Of a stretch of DNA of 64,000 nucleotides, positions 23,983 through 35,530 are shown piece by piece. The position numbers and the translations under genes are program-made. Numbering within the stretch: position 1 is the stretch's first letter; each line of letters begins with the position of its first letter. This DNA is from Owenia fusiformis (lineage: Eukaryota > Annelida > Polychaeta > Sabellida > Oweniidae): positions 10,918,348 through 10,982,347 of the forward strand of contig CAIIXF020000006.1 of the NCBI GenBank assembly GCA_903813345.2. The letters run 5' to 3'. Below the pieces are notes generated by a model. That model had not been told where the DNA came from. It made no database searches and saw only the letters and a program-made list of their open reading frames with translations.

Positions 23983-26900
23983 GATGGAGAACGCTTCTGT
24001 TTGCAGACTGTTCCATATTCCAATCCACAACCCCACTCACAATAAAGTGCTTTCAACCCCACACAGTAAGTATATAGCTAGCACAGTGCAAGGATGAGGC
24101 ATGGACTGATATAAAACCATCACAGCACACAGATAAGAAACTTAAAAGCCATCGTTTATCAAAAGCAATATAAATCCACGGCGATCATAATTGCCAAAAG
24201 CAAGGGATTGATGTGAGAAGACGGTGTGTGAAATAGAATCTCCTTTTATGCAACTCCTTTACCATGCACTAAATCCAATTTCAGAACTGTGAGAATTACT
24301 CTAGAATTACGGTTCCAGCATATCCTGAAAGCTGGTTTAGTGCATAAAACAGACAGTTTGGAGAGTTTACAGATCGACCAGACTGTTTTCACGGTTGAAA
24401 TACAGATCTGTTTTCCACACGCTGAAGTATTTTTGTTTATGTGAACTGTGCTTTCGACATCCGTGACACAAACTTGTGTGATTTTACATCAAAATGTTCA
24501 TCTAATTGGTTACAATTTTCAACGGTTTCTGAATAGTTGTCAAAATACCGGTGCATATTTTCCATTCGTCATTTTATTGTTTCATATGAAGTTGATCGAG
24601 TAAATGTTTACATCTAGGCCTATTTCATATCCCCAGATCAGAAAAGGTCCATGCCTATTTTTCAGTTGATCACTCGAGGGAAACTAATGACTGTTTAGCT
24701 GTTTACAATCAAAATCAATATTATGATTGACATTCGGAAAAGCACTAGGCTATTTACAAGATAAGAGATAGTATTATATGTTTATTCAGTTCGATACCTA
24801 AACAATTTTGTTTGTTTTGGTGAGACTATGACGCAACATCATAAGATATCCCCGAAGGAATTCGCATCAGAACACCAGGCTTACTTTTCCCATGGATGCA
24901 GCGTATTATCTAAACTTTCCAATAATTTTGATTCAGTGCGCCTTTAAAAGAGTGCTTCATCTGCCGTATGTACCAGGCTGCGACACTCAGGGTATACAGT
25001 ACATGCAAGTCATACAAATAAACCATCGACACATATTTTGATATAAAGTCTGAATCGTTGAAACTTGAAGCCATAAAAGTGATTTACGTACACGTTATTG
25101 CAATTATCAAAAAATACCAATGTCCTCAAACAGGGACCAACACCACAGAAAGTTTGTAACTTTCAAACATATATGATGAAATAAAATATGTGTGTTCACT
25201 AGATCAGAAAGGATAAACATTCGTCTAGTCTGTAAAGTTAACGTTGTTATGGCAAAATGCATCTTAAATGCATATATGTCATATATCTATGCTGCAATGG
25301 CCGATATAAAAGATGGGATTTTGCTCTCAATTCATTACACATCATGAAGGGCCAAGGGTGAGATGACCCTTGATCCTAAAAAACTGAAATTGATGGGGAT
25401 ATTCATCAACTCTTTTTTATCCTATATTATGTAGACGTTCCTTTGAAAATAGTTGCATAGACCACATTTCAATGCAATATCCTCAAGCGTGAATTAAGAC
25501 TGCAACGTTACCTTTCAATAAAAATCGAATTTGAACGACCCTAGCAATACATGTAATATGGGTCTCCAAGTCATTGTTGGCCACATTTTCGATTTTTGAC
25601 CAGAACTGAAGATGGACGCGATAATCGATGTAAGGGAAGTGATCAAAGGCTCATCTAATAATGAATCTAGATTTTTGTATACTTGTCTAATTTAACTGTC
25701 AACCGTTCTTAGGTATTAGTCTAGTCGACACGTTTAGCTTAATCTATTTTCGGCGAAAATAATAACCGAATGTATATGCACGTTTATTTTTTCATGAATT
25801 GCAATAGATGTTAAGGTATATATGCATCGAGCAAAGATCATAAACTTCCGCATTCAAAGAATCCACACTTGCGTTTATGCCCCTGTCTACTCCTGCAAAT
25901 TCAACTTTGCCATGGCATGCGAAAGTAATTTCTCGCTCCATTTATGTGTTATTTGTTAATGTTTCATAAAATGGTGCGAACTTCATAACCCATGGACAAT
26001 TTGAATGGAAATGTTAGTAATTTTGTTTTAGTAGTTCTTTTTAAGTGTTTACCTCATGTAGACTTCACTTGGGGCACTCATGTTTTCTGTACTGCAAAGC
26101 GCCTAGAAAAGAAATATGAAATTGTAAATACATGTATACAACTGTACAAAGAGGCATAATAAATCCATACGTTTGTAATTGAATATGCAAAAACCATGAA
26201 ACCATTGGTAATGTAATGATGCTTCATGGAAACAACGAATGAGGTAGAGATTAACAACTGAGACATCCTTTCTCCACAACCATGCATCATTCTGGACCTA
26301 CAATGCCAAAACAGTTTCACAAATATAACTGACGTTCTCGTGTAGCCTCCATCTGAGAAAATGATCAAGCATGGAGATGGATCTATAGAAGCTGGATGCC
26401 AGGACGCTGGCCTGTGTTTACTAATGCCCGAATGCAACGCCATCAGCTCACTGCATTATTGTTCTCCAACCATCGCAGACATTTCCCGCATAATACCAGC
26501 TTTCACTTTGAAGCCCTGAACAAACAAATACTACAAAGCTTACAATTAGCATAACTACAACTTCACTTAATAAAATACAATGTGAATAATTACAAGGCAA
26601 AAATTAACACAATGGGGGCCATACGCAACTATAAAGTATAACGGAATTATATACTAATTTTACACAATGGGAATCTAGCTGTATCATTAATTCAGGACGA
26701 TTCCGTGCTAATTTGAAATGCATTTTGTGTGAAAAGTTTGTGGAAAATACAATCAGACTTGTTAATTGAGGCGAGTTAAGTAGGAAAACGCAATGTTCAC
26801 AGTGTGCGATGGCGGTCTAAAATAAACTTTACACATACAATCTGTGTGGGAATTTTAAGTAAGGCTTCTCTGTTTCCCATAACGTTACAAATCAGAGTCT

Positions 26901-28159
26901 GTATCTATGTGGGAATTCCCGTTCCATTTGGCCTAGTAATCTCTACAATTTTTTACAACACTGAATCACATGAAAGAATTCCATTTTCAATGGGCAAATT
27001 GAACTTTGGCATTCGAAGTTCAAAAAAAGTTCATAGTTGGACTCTTTTGTCATATTCAATAAAAAACATCCCGGGACGTTTGAAAAACATAAATGAATGT
27101 CTATTGGCTTTAGTTTTGTTCATAAGGAATATCTGAACGTACAGCCATGCTACAAGTAGCCTATATAGCTCATAAAATATATTTTGGCCTCGGGTTTAAG
27201 ATATTAAAGATCGTGCCTTATCTTATGATATTTTACAACTCTATTTTACATCTAATGGATATCAATATTGACCCAATCCAAGGTTCAAAATCCCAATGAT
27301 AAAACCAAATCAGTCAATAAAAATCAGAGATCAGCAAATAAGGTTCGTTTTGATACAAAATTAAAATTAACCCACTTATTTGTTCATTTTGTTTCCACCT
27401 ACATACTTGGAATATGTAATTAAAATTGACACAGGTCCACAGCCGTGAGAAAAATTCGATTGATAATTAATTATGTATTTGGCCATCACTTTCCAAGAGA
27501 ACGTAATTTAGCCACTTTCCCGCCATTCCAAAGTAATTTGCAGACGACAAGCATTTCCGCACATGCGCAATTACTTGTGTCACCATTGTTCGTCGTGTGT
27601 CCCCCATCACACACATGCAGCAAAGTGACATGCATTAATTAATTTATCCAATACTAATTTTACAGTGGTATCACATATATAATTCAACACCAGCACAACA
27701 ATTTTTTAATTTTTAAACTGTTCAAAATGCGGCATGGACTAAAGACTGAAAGATACCATGCAATATTTCATACAATTTAAAAGTCAACAAGTTTAAAGGT
27801 ATAATTAAGGGGTTTCCCATGAAATAACTCGCTTTCAAACACTTCTAAACATTTTTTAAATAATCAATAAAACCAGTATTAAATTTTAAATAACATGATT
27901 GTGTTTAAATTTATTTGAATTCATTCACACATTAAAATATGTTTATATTTAAAGACCACATTACAAACAAAAACTCCACTTCTTAAAAACATATGCACTC
28001 TGCAATCAATTAAACAGTAGGATATTCCCACTGTTTTCATAAACAATTTATTTGCTATTTTCAGAGAACGTGGTGAACAGGAACAGTTCCTGTAAAGAGC
28101 AAAAATAGGCACTTCATGAGATTGAACCAGCAAGTACCAAGGCATGTGATAAAAATACA
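23983..28159. other. Non-coding stretch
   Basis: Open frames at 26078-26443 (-), 26804-27136 (+) and 27445-27642 (+) show no recognisable domains. No tRNA or clear repeat is seen. Confidence 0.4.
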
Positions 28160-28169
28160 ATTTAAGAGA

Positions 28170-28205
28170 AACTCCACGGAGTAACAAATCCCACCAAAAA
28201 CACTC
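28170..28205. repeat. Family A end fragment
   Basis: ACTCCACGGAGTAACAAATCCCAC closely matches the end of the element at 28720-28745 (ACTCCACGGAGTAGCAAATC). It is a solo end. Confidence 0.45.
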
Positions 28206-28736
28206 CTAATAGTTCACGCTAGAAACGAACGTGTAGAAGTCGTGCAGAGGCAATGTAGGTTATTTCCATAATATTACATCCATAACGCACAGATATTTCA
28301 AATATGGACCATATCGGACAAGAAGTACTAAATGTCGGCAATTTTTGAATCAGACCCCATTTTGAAAAATATCTATGAAATAGACATTCCTAGCAGTAAA
28401 ATATTATTCCATTATTCATATTTGAATCAAACAGTTTTCAAACTTAAAACAAAACTTTTTTCGCTTGAATAAATAATCGACACATTATAATTCAAATACA
28501 GTCAAGATCGTCGAAATATAGTTTTAAAAATACAATTTTGCAGCTATTTACAGTGTTTCTTGAGCATATGCCCACAATGCATAAGGCTATAAAGTTTGAG
28601 CCAAATTCGATATCTGAGACATCATCTAGAACTACGGAAGAACTAACGAGTGGCTTCTCTTTATCCATACTAAAAGACTTACAATATCAAAATACATATA
28701 AAAAACTAGAAACCAGCAACTCCACGGAGTAGCAAA

Positions 28737-29492
28737 TCCCAACGAACAATACAGTATATAAATCATGAATCTGTACAGTCACAATTTAATATTTACCATC
28801 TACTCTTCCCTTCAATAAATATTTGACATCATATCGTGTTACAAACATTCTTTCAAGACAACTCCAAGTAATGGCGAATTCCTGATCTAGGCAGCCATTT
28901 TGAATTTTCTGAGGCACAAATCAGAAAAAACAATACCATTATTATGATCTACTCTGAAATTCCTTCAATTTGATTGTAATATAGCCATACTTTTGAGAGA
29001 TCGGATAATAATTGCGAAATCCCACATTAGGCGGCTAGTTTGAATTTTACAAGGTCCAAATCAGAAAAACGATACAATAGTTGCAATCTACTCTAAATTG
29101 CCTTTCATTTGAGTATTATAAAGCTATTATCAAAATTATCTCAAAATTAACACAAATTCCTGTTTTCCCTGGGGCTCAAGGTGAAAAACACGGGATATAT
29201 GTGAAACGGATAGATGTTGTGAATATTCTATCAAAATTTCAAATAATAATATTAATTATTTTTGTTTAAAATGAAAACATACGATTTTTGAGAAAAATTC
29301 CCGCCATTTTTAAACTGGCAGCCATCTTGAAAAAATTTTTTTTTGCTTAAAACGATTCACCAATATACATCTTTCCACCAAATATGAAGAAAATCTGTCA
29401 ACTAGTATTCGAGTTATCTTCCGGACAGACTGAATGACGGACAGACGGACGGAGGGCTTCACTTTATCCCTACCGGACTTCGTTCGTTGGGA
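28737..29492 (-). mobile_element. Family A-related element (TCCCAACGAAC inverted ends)
   Basis: TCCCAACGAAC at 28737-28747 is mirrored by GTTCGTTGGGA at 29482-29492. Inside lie degenerate ~150-bp units with GGCAGCCATTTTGAATTTT blocks. Near the right end are GGACGGAC simple repeats and a TTCGTTCG motif, the same plan as the element at 36053-37095. It is diverged from that copy and non-coding. Confidence 0.65.
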
Positions 29493-30683
29493 TAATAAGC
29501 CCCATGCCATAATTAACTGAAGAAATAAAAGCCTAATTTCGAACCTTATGTTTATCCTAGCCTGGAAGAGAGGGGGTGTCAGTCTATCAGTTTCATGCAG
29601 AAACACAAAAATGGTTGAGAGCCAGTTTATGATCTATCCATTTTTAGAATTAGCTGTTAACCATTTTAAGGATATTTTATAGCCTCTGCTATGGTGAAAT
29701 CTGTTACAACAGTGTGTGCAAAAACGTATTTGCAAAAGTAAAGTGGAGTTATAAAAAATGATCATGAATTTTCTAAAAGTACTTAAAATATACCCTGGTA
29801 TTTTTACAATGCTACATTAGAAAAACACTTGATTTTTCTTACTTTTTATAAACATTAAGGTCACAGGTCTGTCACATTTATAAAGTCAAGACCTCCACTT
29901 TCAAGAGCTTAACATGGAGAACATATTAGTATATAACTGTCATTTTTAAGAAATCACTAATAACTAAATTAGGACTGTTAAAACTAAACATTAAAAGTAA
30001 TGTAATTGTGTAGTGTTATGTGTATAACTAATTTCCTGATCACGCCAAGGCCAATACAAGTTCCAATGTAACATTTAATGTTTTATTACAATGCAAGGGT
30101 GACATCTTTTAATAAGTACAGTATACTTATGTCAAGCATTATTTAAAACAATACACGTAGTTTTAATTTCATTTCGCATACCACTCTTGAGCGTTCGTTT
30201 TAGTGGTACACAGACTAAGGCCTAGCATTTGCCTGGATATTTATAAATGCTTGTATTGTTATAATATACTGGTTACTTGTTGCTACATGACAGTGCTTAA
30301 AATAACCTAACAAGCATATTACTGTAGTAATATCTGACAAAAAATAATGTGGCCACTCATTTCATGTCATTTTGATAATCAAGGTCCCTCCTCTTTCCTA
30401 TCAAAGTGGCAGAGAAAGAATATCAAAATGTTGACTTGAGTGTTTTCCATTTTGCATTGTTTATAACTGTTCTTGTTTACATGATCATCACAACGAATGT
30501 AGGGAGCAGTCATCCTCAAACATTTGAGGAGAAACAGACAATTCCAGTAAATCACGCCACCTATTGGATAGAATGTACAGTTTTACTGCAACGTATGAGG
30601 AACACAATACCGATTTGGAAGAATTTCTTAAAATGCAACACAGTTCCGATATACTGTATCACAATATTAAACCATCAAACATA
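29493..30683. other. Non-coding stretch
   Basis: No gene is recognised. A 110-codon frame at 30406-30738 begins with GTG, lacks family features and ends inside the 251-bp duplication. Confidence 0.4.
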
Positions 30684-31182
30684 CCATGTTTTTGGAGGAA
30701 AAGTGGACGGGATTTATCAGAAAGGTCTATTTAGTTGATAAAAAGCAAGTTTGAAGGAATAACACAATGAAGAGTTTATATCCCATAATATTCTCTATAA
30801 AATCACCATATTCCTGTATTGTATAGCCTAGTTCCTTTTAAGCGTGTAAATTTATGTTTAGTAACCATATCCCAATAATACATCATTTATAATAGACATA
30901 CAGCACTGGTGATCCACTCGATTACGCTGGTAAACCATGTTTTTGGAGGAAAAGTGGACGGGATTTATCAGAAAGGTCTATTTAGTTGATAAAAAGCAAG
31001 TTTGAAGGAATAACACAATGAAGAGTTTATATCCCATAATATTCTCTATAAAATCACCATATTCCTGTATTGTATAGCCTAGTTCCTTTTAAGCGTGTAA
31101 ATTTATGTTTAGTAACCATATCCCAATAATACATCATTTATAATAGACATACAGCACTGGTGATCCACTCGATTACGCTGGT
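30684..31182. repeat. Perfect 251-bp tandem duplication
   Basis: CCATGTTTTTGGAGGAAAAG starts at 30684 and again at 30935. The two copies look identical base for base up to CGCTGGT (30931 and 31182). The unit includes the left end of the inverted-repeat element at 31155, so the duplication is younger than that insertion. Confidence 0.9.
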
Positions 31183-31575
31183 TACCAAAACGAACCGTTT
31201 TGGTAACAAAATGTCGGAACATCCGGAAGGTACGATTTTCTCGTTTCCTTATTTTACACGTTGTAGGCAGAATTCCCACGACATTTTTTAACACAAACGT
31301 GTAATAGTATTATATGTTTAAGAAATTGTACATATTTGCGAACAAATAGTTCAGAAGACAACAGAATCGTCGATTTACTTCCTCACTTAAGTTACATAAA
31401 CGGTTTGGGTTAAAAGTGCAGCTCTTAACTGTTTTTCGAAAAACCGTTTATGTAACTTAAGTGAGGAAGTAAATCGACGATTCTGTTGTCCTCTGAGCTA
31501 TTTTTTCGCAAACATGTACTTTTTCTAAAACATATGATACTGATATAACCAGCGTAATCGAGTGGATCACCAGTG
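31155..31575. mobile_element. 421-bp palindromic element with CACTGGTGATCC ends
   Basis: The terminal inverted repeat CACTGGTGATCCACTCGATT continues as ACGCTGGTTA and is mirrored at 31546-31575. The flanks are TACAG at 31150-31154 and 31576-31580 (5-bp target duplication). A second, nearly perfect inner palindrome of about 55 bp pairs 31353-31407 with 31440-31494. CAC ends and a 5-bp duplication are compatible with a Transib-type MITE; the superfamily is an inference. Confidence 0.75.
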
Positions 31576-31580
31576 TACAG

Positions 31581-31895
31581 GGTCTAATTAAACCAAAGCA
31601 ATCCTCACAGTACTCCATCACTAAAACCAAATATATATCTTTATAATCATCCAGTATAAAATCCATTACAATACGAACAACATAAAATCGAATGCAGGAG
31701 TATGGAAGTATTCATAACATCACTGTCTTTCAGGATCCGTGTCAAATAAATTGCTCAAACTGAGAATATTAATGCATCAGAATACAAACTCACACATAAA
31801 TTCTCTTAAAACAATAACAATTTCAGAGACAAATATTTCAAACAGATCCAGAATCTCCAAATCCTCGGTGATAGCCCTGATGGTAGAATTTTTGA
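31581..31895. other. 3' flank of EHMT
   Basis: This sequence lies downstream (on the minus strand) of the EHMT stop at 31896 and probably contains its 3' UTR. No other structure is seen. Confidence 0.4.
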
Positions 31896-34800
31896 TTAAT
31901 CTAAATCATCAGGACTATCACTGTCGTATTGTCTCTTCTTGAAGTCAACTAGAGTGTCTTGGATAGTAACTTTAGAGTATTTGCATCTATCTGACCCACA
32001 ATGACATAGAAAATGTTTCCATTTTACCATCCAAAATTTTTCACCATAGTCGAACCTGAAAATAGAGATGTTAATATTTAACTCAAAATTCCAAAATATG
32101 TATACATAATCATATTTATGTGGTATGTAGCAATTTCATCACCATCTCCTATAATCTAGTAGACAGAATTGGCTAATTGGCTTATTTCCACTTCACTCAA
32201 TTTATACCTCCTTTACTTTCCTAATGTTGCAATATATACTAACCCTAATTGTAAGTGGTAAGCAAACCAATAACAAGGAGTACAGCAACTACAAATTTCT
32301 TTATATTTCCAATTAATTCACTTCATTTTTCTTTTACATTCAAAATGAAGCAATATATATTTACCCCAATTCCTCCCCAGCTTTAATATCCCTAGATGCG
32401 AAGAAGCATATTCTTGGAAAGCGCAAATCTTGATGGTCGATAAACACCTTCACAGGAACAATGTTTGGCTCGCAACGATGGTTTATAAATCGTGCAACAT
32501 TTCCATATTTACGAGCATCTATACAAAATGTATCTCCATCCTGTAATATAACAACGAAATACATCGAGTTCAAAACACAAACTTATCACTGGAATGCCTG
32601 AAAAGCTTGTTTGTGTAGAAATAATTTTTCTCCATTATTATAACTAAGAACTAATTTGATGAGATTTGAATTCTCTCAAAATAAATGGGCTTTAACACTT
32701 AGTTCAATGAAGACAATGGGGTTCTCAAACTTTTGAAAAGAAGCGAAAATGCATATGAATGTTTGCATTATTCAAAGGTTGTCCCTTACGTGTTATCATG
32801 ATGCTTTTTATGATGCTATGAATTTTTTTCATTAGCATTAACTTTTAAATTGTATATAGAAAATATTATGTAATTACTTTTAATCTTTTGATCGAAACTT
32901 TGTGTGCCATATTAGTATTACGTAAATATCTAGAAAAGAATTGAATGTATTTGCTTAAGGATATTGCATATTAACCTACCCTATTGTCAAGATCAAAGAG
33001 ATATGAATCATCCTCTCTCTCATCAGCTACTGCATCAGGTATCAATTCACCTACGTATCTGCAATACAATACAAAAATTCAAGGCACTTGTTCTATTGAT
33101 CATAAATTTGTCACAACAGCATAGCTCTTAAGTATTTCGACAATTGATTGAACTTTTGAAAATAAGATTAAAACTGATTTATTTGGGGTTTCAAGTGATG
33201 TGGTTTATTGGGTTTTAGAGTACATTTTTTTCAATGCTGGTGTTGCGGTTTTTGATCCTTTCAAGAATTAAACGAGATAGAGAATAAAAAATGTTGAAAC
33301 AAATCTTGAATTGAACATACCATGTTTCCCATACAAACCAAATTTCATTTTCAGGCAAAAATTCCAAATGAGAGCAAAAAATATTGTAAAATTATGACAA
33401 TTATCATCTCTCACTAAAGATGGTACAGTATATGGTAGTCAATATAATAAATATATATGAACATGTACAAGAGAAGTTCAAGATTTATACAAAAACATAT
33501 ACAAATACATATTGTACATATAATATAAATCATACTGATTCCTGTAATTTTACTGGAACATCATCCTTGGTGGTCATTATTAATCAAATTGTGAGATAGA
33601 CTTACTCGCATATAAAAGATCCTCTAGGAATATCAAGAAGTGTCTGCACTCCCCAGCCTCTACCTACTGTTTTAAATAACTGCATTCGGCACCTAGAAGT
33701 ATTGCCAAAACCAAAAAGTTTGTTGATTTTTATCATATTTTATTATATTTTTTTTTTATACTTAGGGTTATTTAGGATGAGAATTACAGCTGTTAATTAT
33801 TTAAGAATCATCAAGAATTCAAAATACTTAGGGTTATTTAGGATAAGAATTACAGCTGTTAATTATTTAAGAATCATCAAGAATTCAAAATACTTAGGGT
33901 TATTTAGGATAAGAATTACAGCTGTTAATTATTTAAGAATCATCAAGAATTCAAAATACTTAGGGTTATTTAGGATAGGAATTACAGCTGTTAATTATTT
34001 CAGAATCATTAAGAATTCAAAATACTTAGGGTTATTTAGGATAGGAATTACAGCTGTTAATTATTTCAGAATCATTAAGAATTCAAAATACTTAAGGTTA
34101 TTTAGGATAGGAATTACAGCTGTTAATTATTTCAGAATCATTAAGAATTTAAAATACTTAGGGTTATCTAGGATAGGAATTACAGCTATTGATTATTTAA
34201 GAATCATTAAGAATTTAAACTACTTAGGGTTATTTAGGACAAGAATTACAGCTGTTTATTATTTAAGAATTATTAAGAATTTTAAATACTTAGGGTTATT
34301 TAGGATAGGAATTACAGCTGTTTATTATTTAAGAACCATTAAGAATTTAAAATACTTAGGGTTATTTAGGATAAGAATTACAGCTGTTTATTATTTAAGA
34401 ATCATTAAGAATTCAAAATACTTAGGGTTATTTAGGATGAAAATTACAGCTGTTAATTATTTAATATATTATTAAGAATTTAAAATACTTAGGGTTATTT
34501 AGGATGAGAATGTGGCCATGGATATGTTAAAAATCATTATTACTTACGTAATTCCATTTTGAACGACTCTGTTCCGACAAGAGCTCCAACAGGCACATGC
34601 TTTATTGCATTCAAATATAAGCGGGGGCTCTATCATATTGAAGTCGTCACTTAGTCGACCATCCTAGATTCAAAGATATAAGGGGAAATCAGTTGAGGTT
34701 TGTTTTTTTACATAGTAGTGATGTGATACCATCAGGAAAAAGTTGGATAAATAAGACTCAAAATTACAATTTCCCAAACGTTAGTAGCTTTAGTGAAATC

Positions 34801-35530
34801 CTGGATAGGAGGGTGATGGTTTCGAGATTGCTGGTATCTTTTAAATAGATTCTCATGAATTGCAATGTAGGTTGAAAAAAGTTTATAAAAATAATTAATG
34901 GTTAATGGTATGATAGTTTTATTCCAATTTCACTTACTTTGTTGTACCAACATTTAATGCTATTTCTACCACACACACACAGAGGTGATCCACACTCATC
35001 TCTGCACTTACAGTACTGTAACGAAAAACATTTCACCTCATTTATAACATGTACAAACACTGCAGTTCATAACCGAGACTGGATTAAATGAAGCGTTTCA
35101 GTTTGTTAAACTGTATATCTATCCCCTTAAGTTTTATGTGATTTTTCATGCGGAAGAATGTGCATAATTAACTGTCCTGCCCATGCTCAATGACAGAGTA
35201 TATTTTGAGTTTTATTAATGCATGTATTTTTTACATTCTATACAAACAATTCTTTGTTTTAATTCTTTGTTTAATGTATTATATATGACCTTTACCAAAT
35301 ACCTCAATTGCTCTTTTGGGATTTTGAATTAACGGAATAAAATCCTTGGTCTCAATATTATTTATTGGAATTAAAATTACTTTACCTGAATACTGGTAAC
35401 TATTTTGTTGATATTCATAGGTATGGTCTCTACATTTGCTACAAGGTACATGTAATCTTGTGGGAAGTTTTCACTATCTGAGCCATTAACACATGGAATA
35501 GGTGTTGCCTCTTTACCACAGGATACATCT
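31896..35530 (-). CDS. EHMT: EHMT pre-SET, SET and post-SET exons 16-22
   Basis: Pre-SET cysteines keep the CxCx3C, CxC and Cx3CxCx3C spacing ([24 protein letters not shown]). SET motifs are [46 protein letters not shown] and FDYGE. Post-SET is CHCGSDRC. The tail ends SPDDLD. The NHxCxPN core reads NHRCEPN where vertebrate G9a has NHLCDPN; His, Cys, Pro and Asn are kept, so activity is expected. The intron between the pre-SET and SET exons (33693-34547) contains the 66-bp minisatellite. Confidence 0.93.

Noticed and set aside
26078-26443. 121-codon minus-strand frame
   Set aside because: No domain, no conserved motif and no splice context; probably chance.
30406-30738. 110-codon plus-strand frame
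   Set aside because: It starts with GTG, has no recognisable feature and ends inside the 251-bp duplication.
33702-34475. 257-codon open frame with 22-residue repeats
   Set aside because: It is produced by the 66-bp minisatellite, is antisense to EHMT, lies in an intron and lacks any protein-like composition beyond the repeat.
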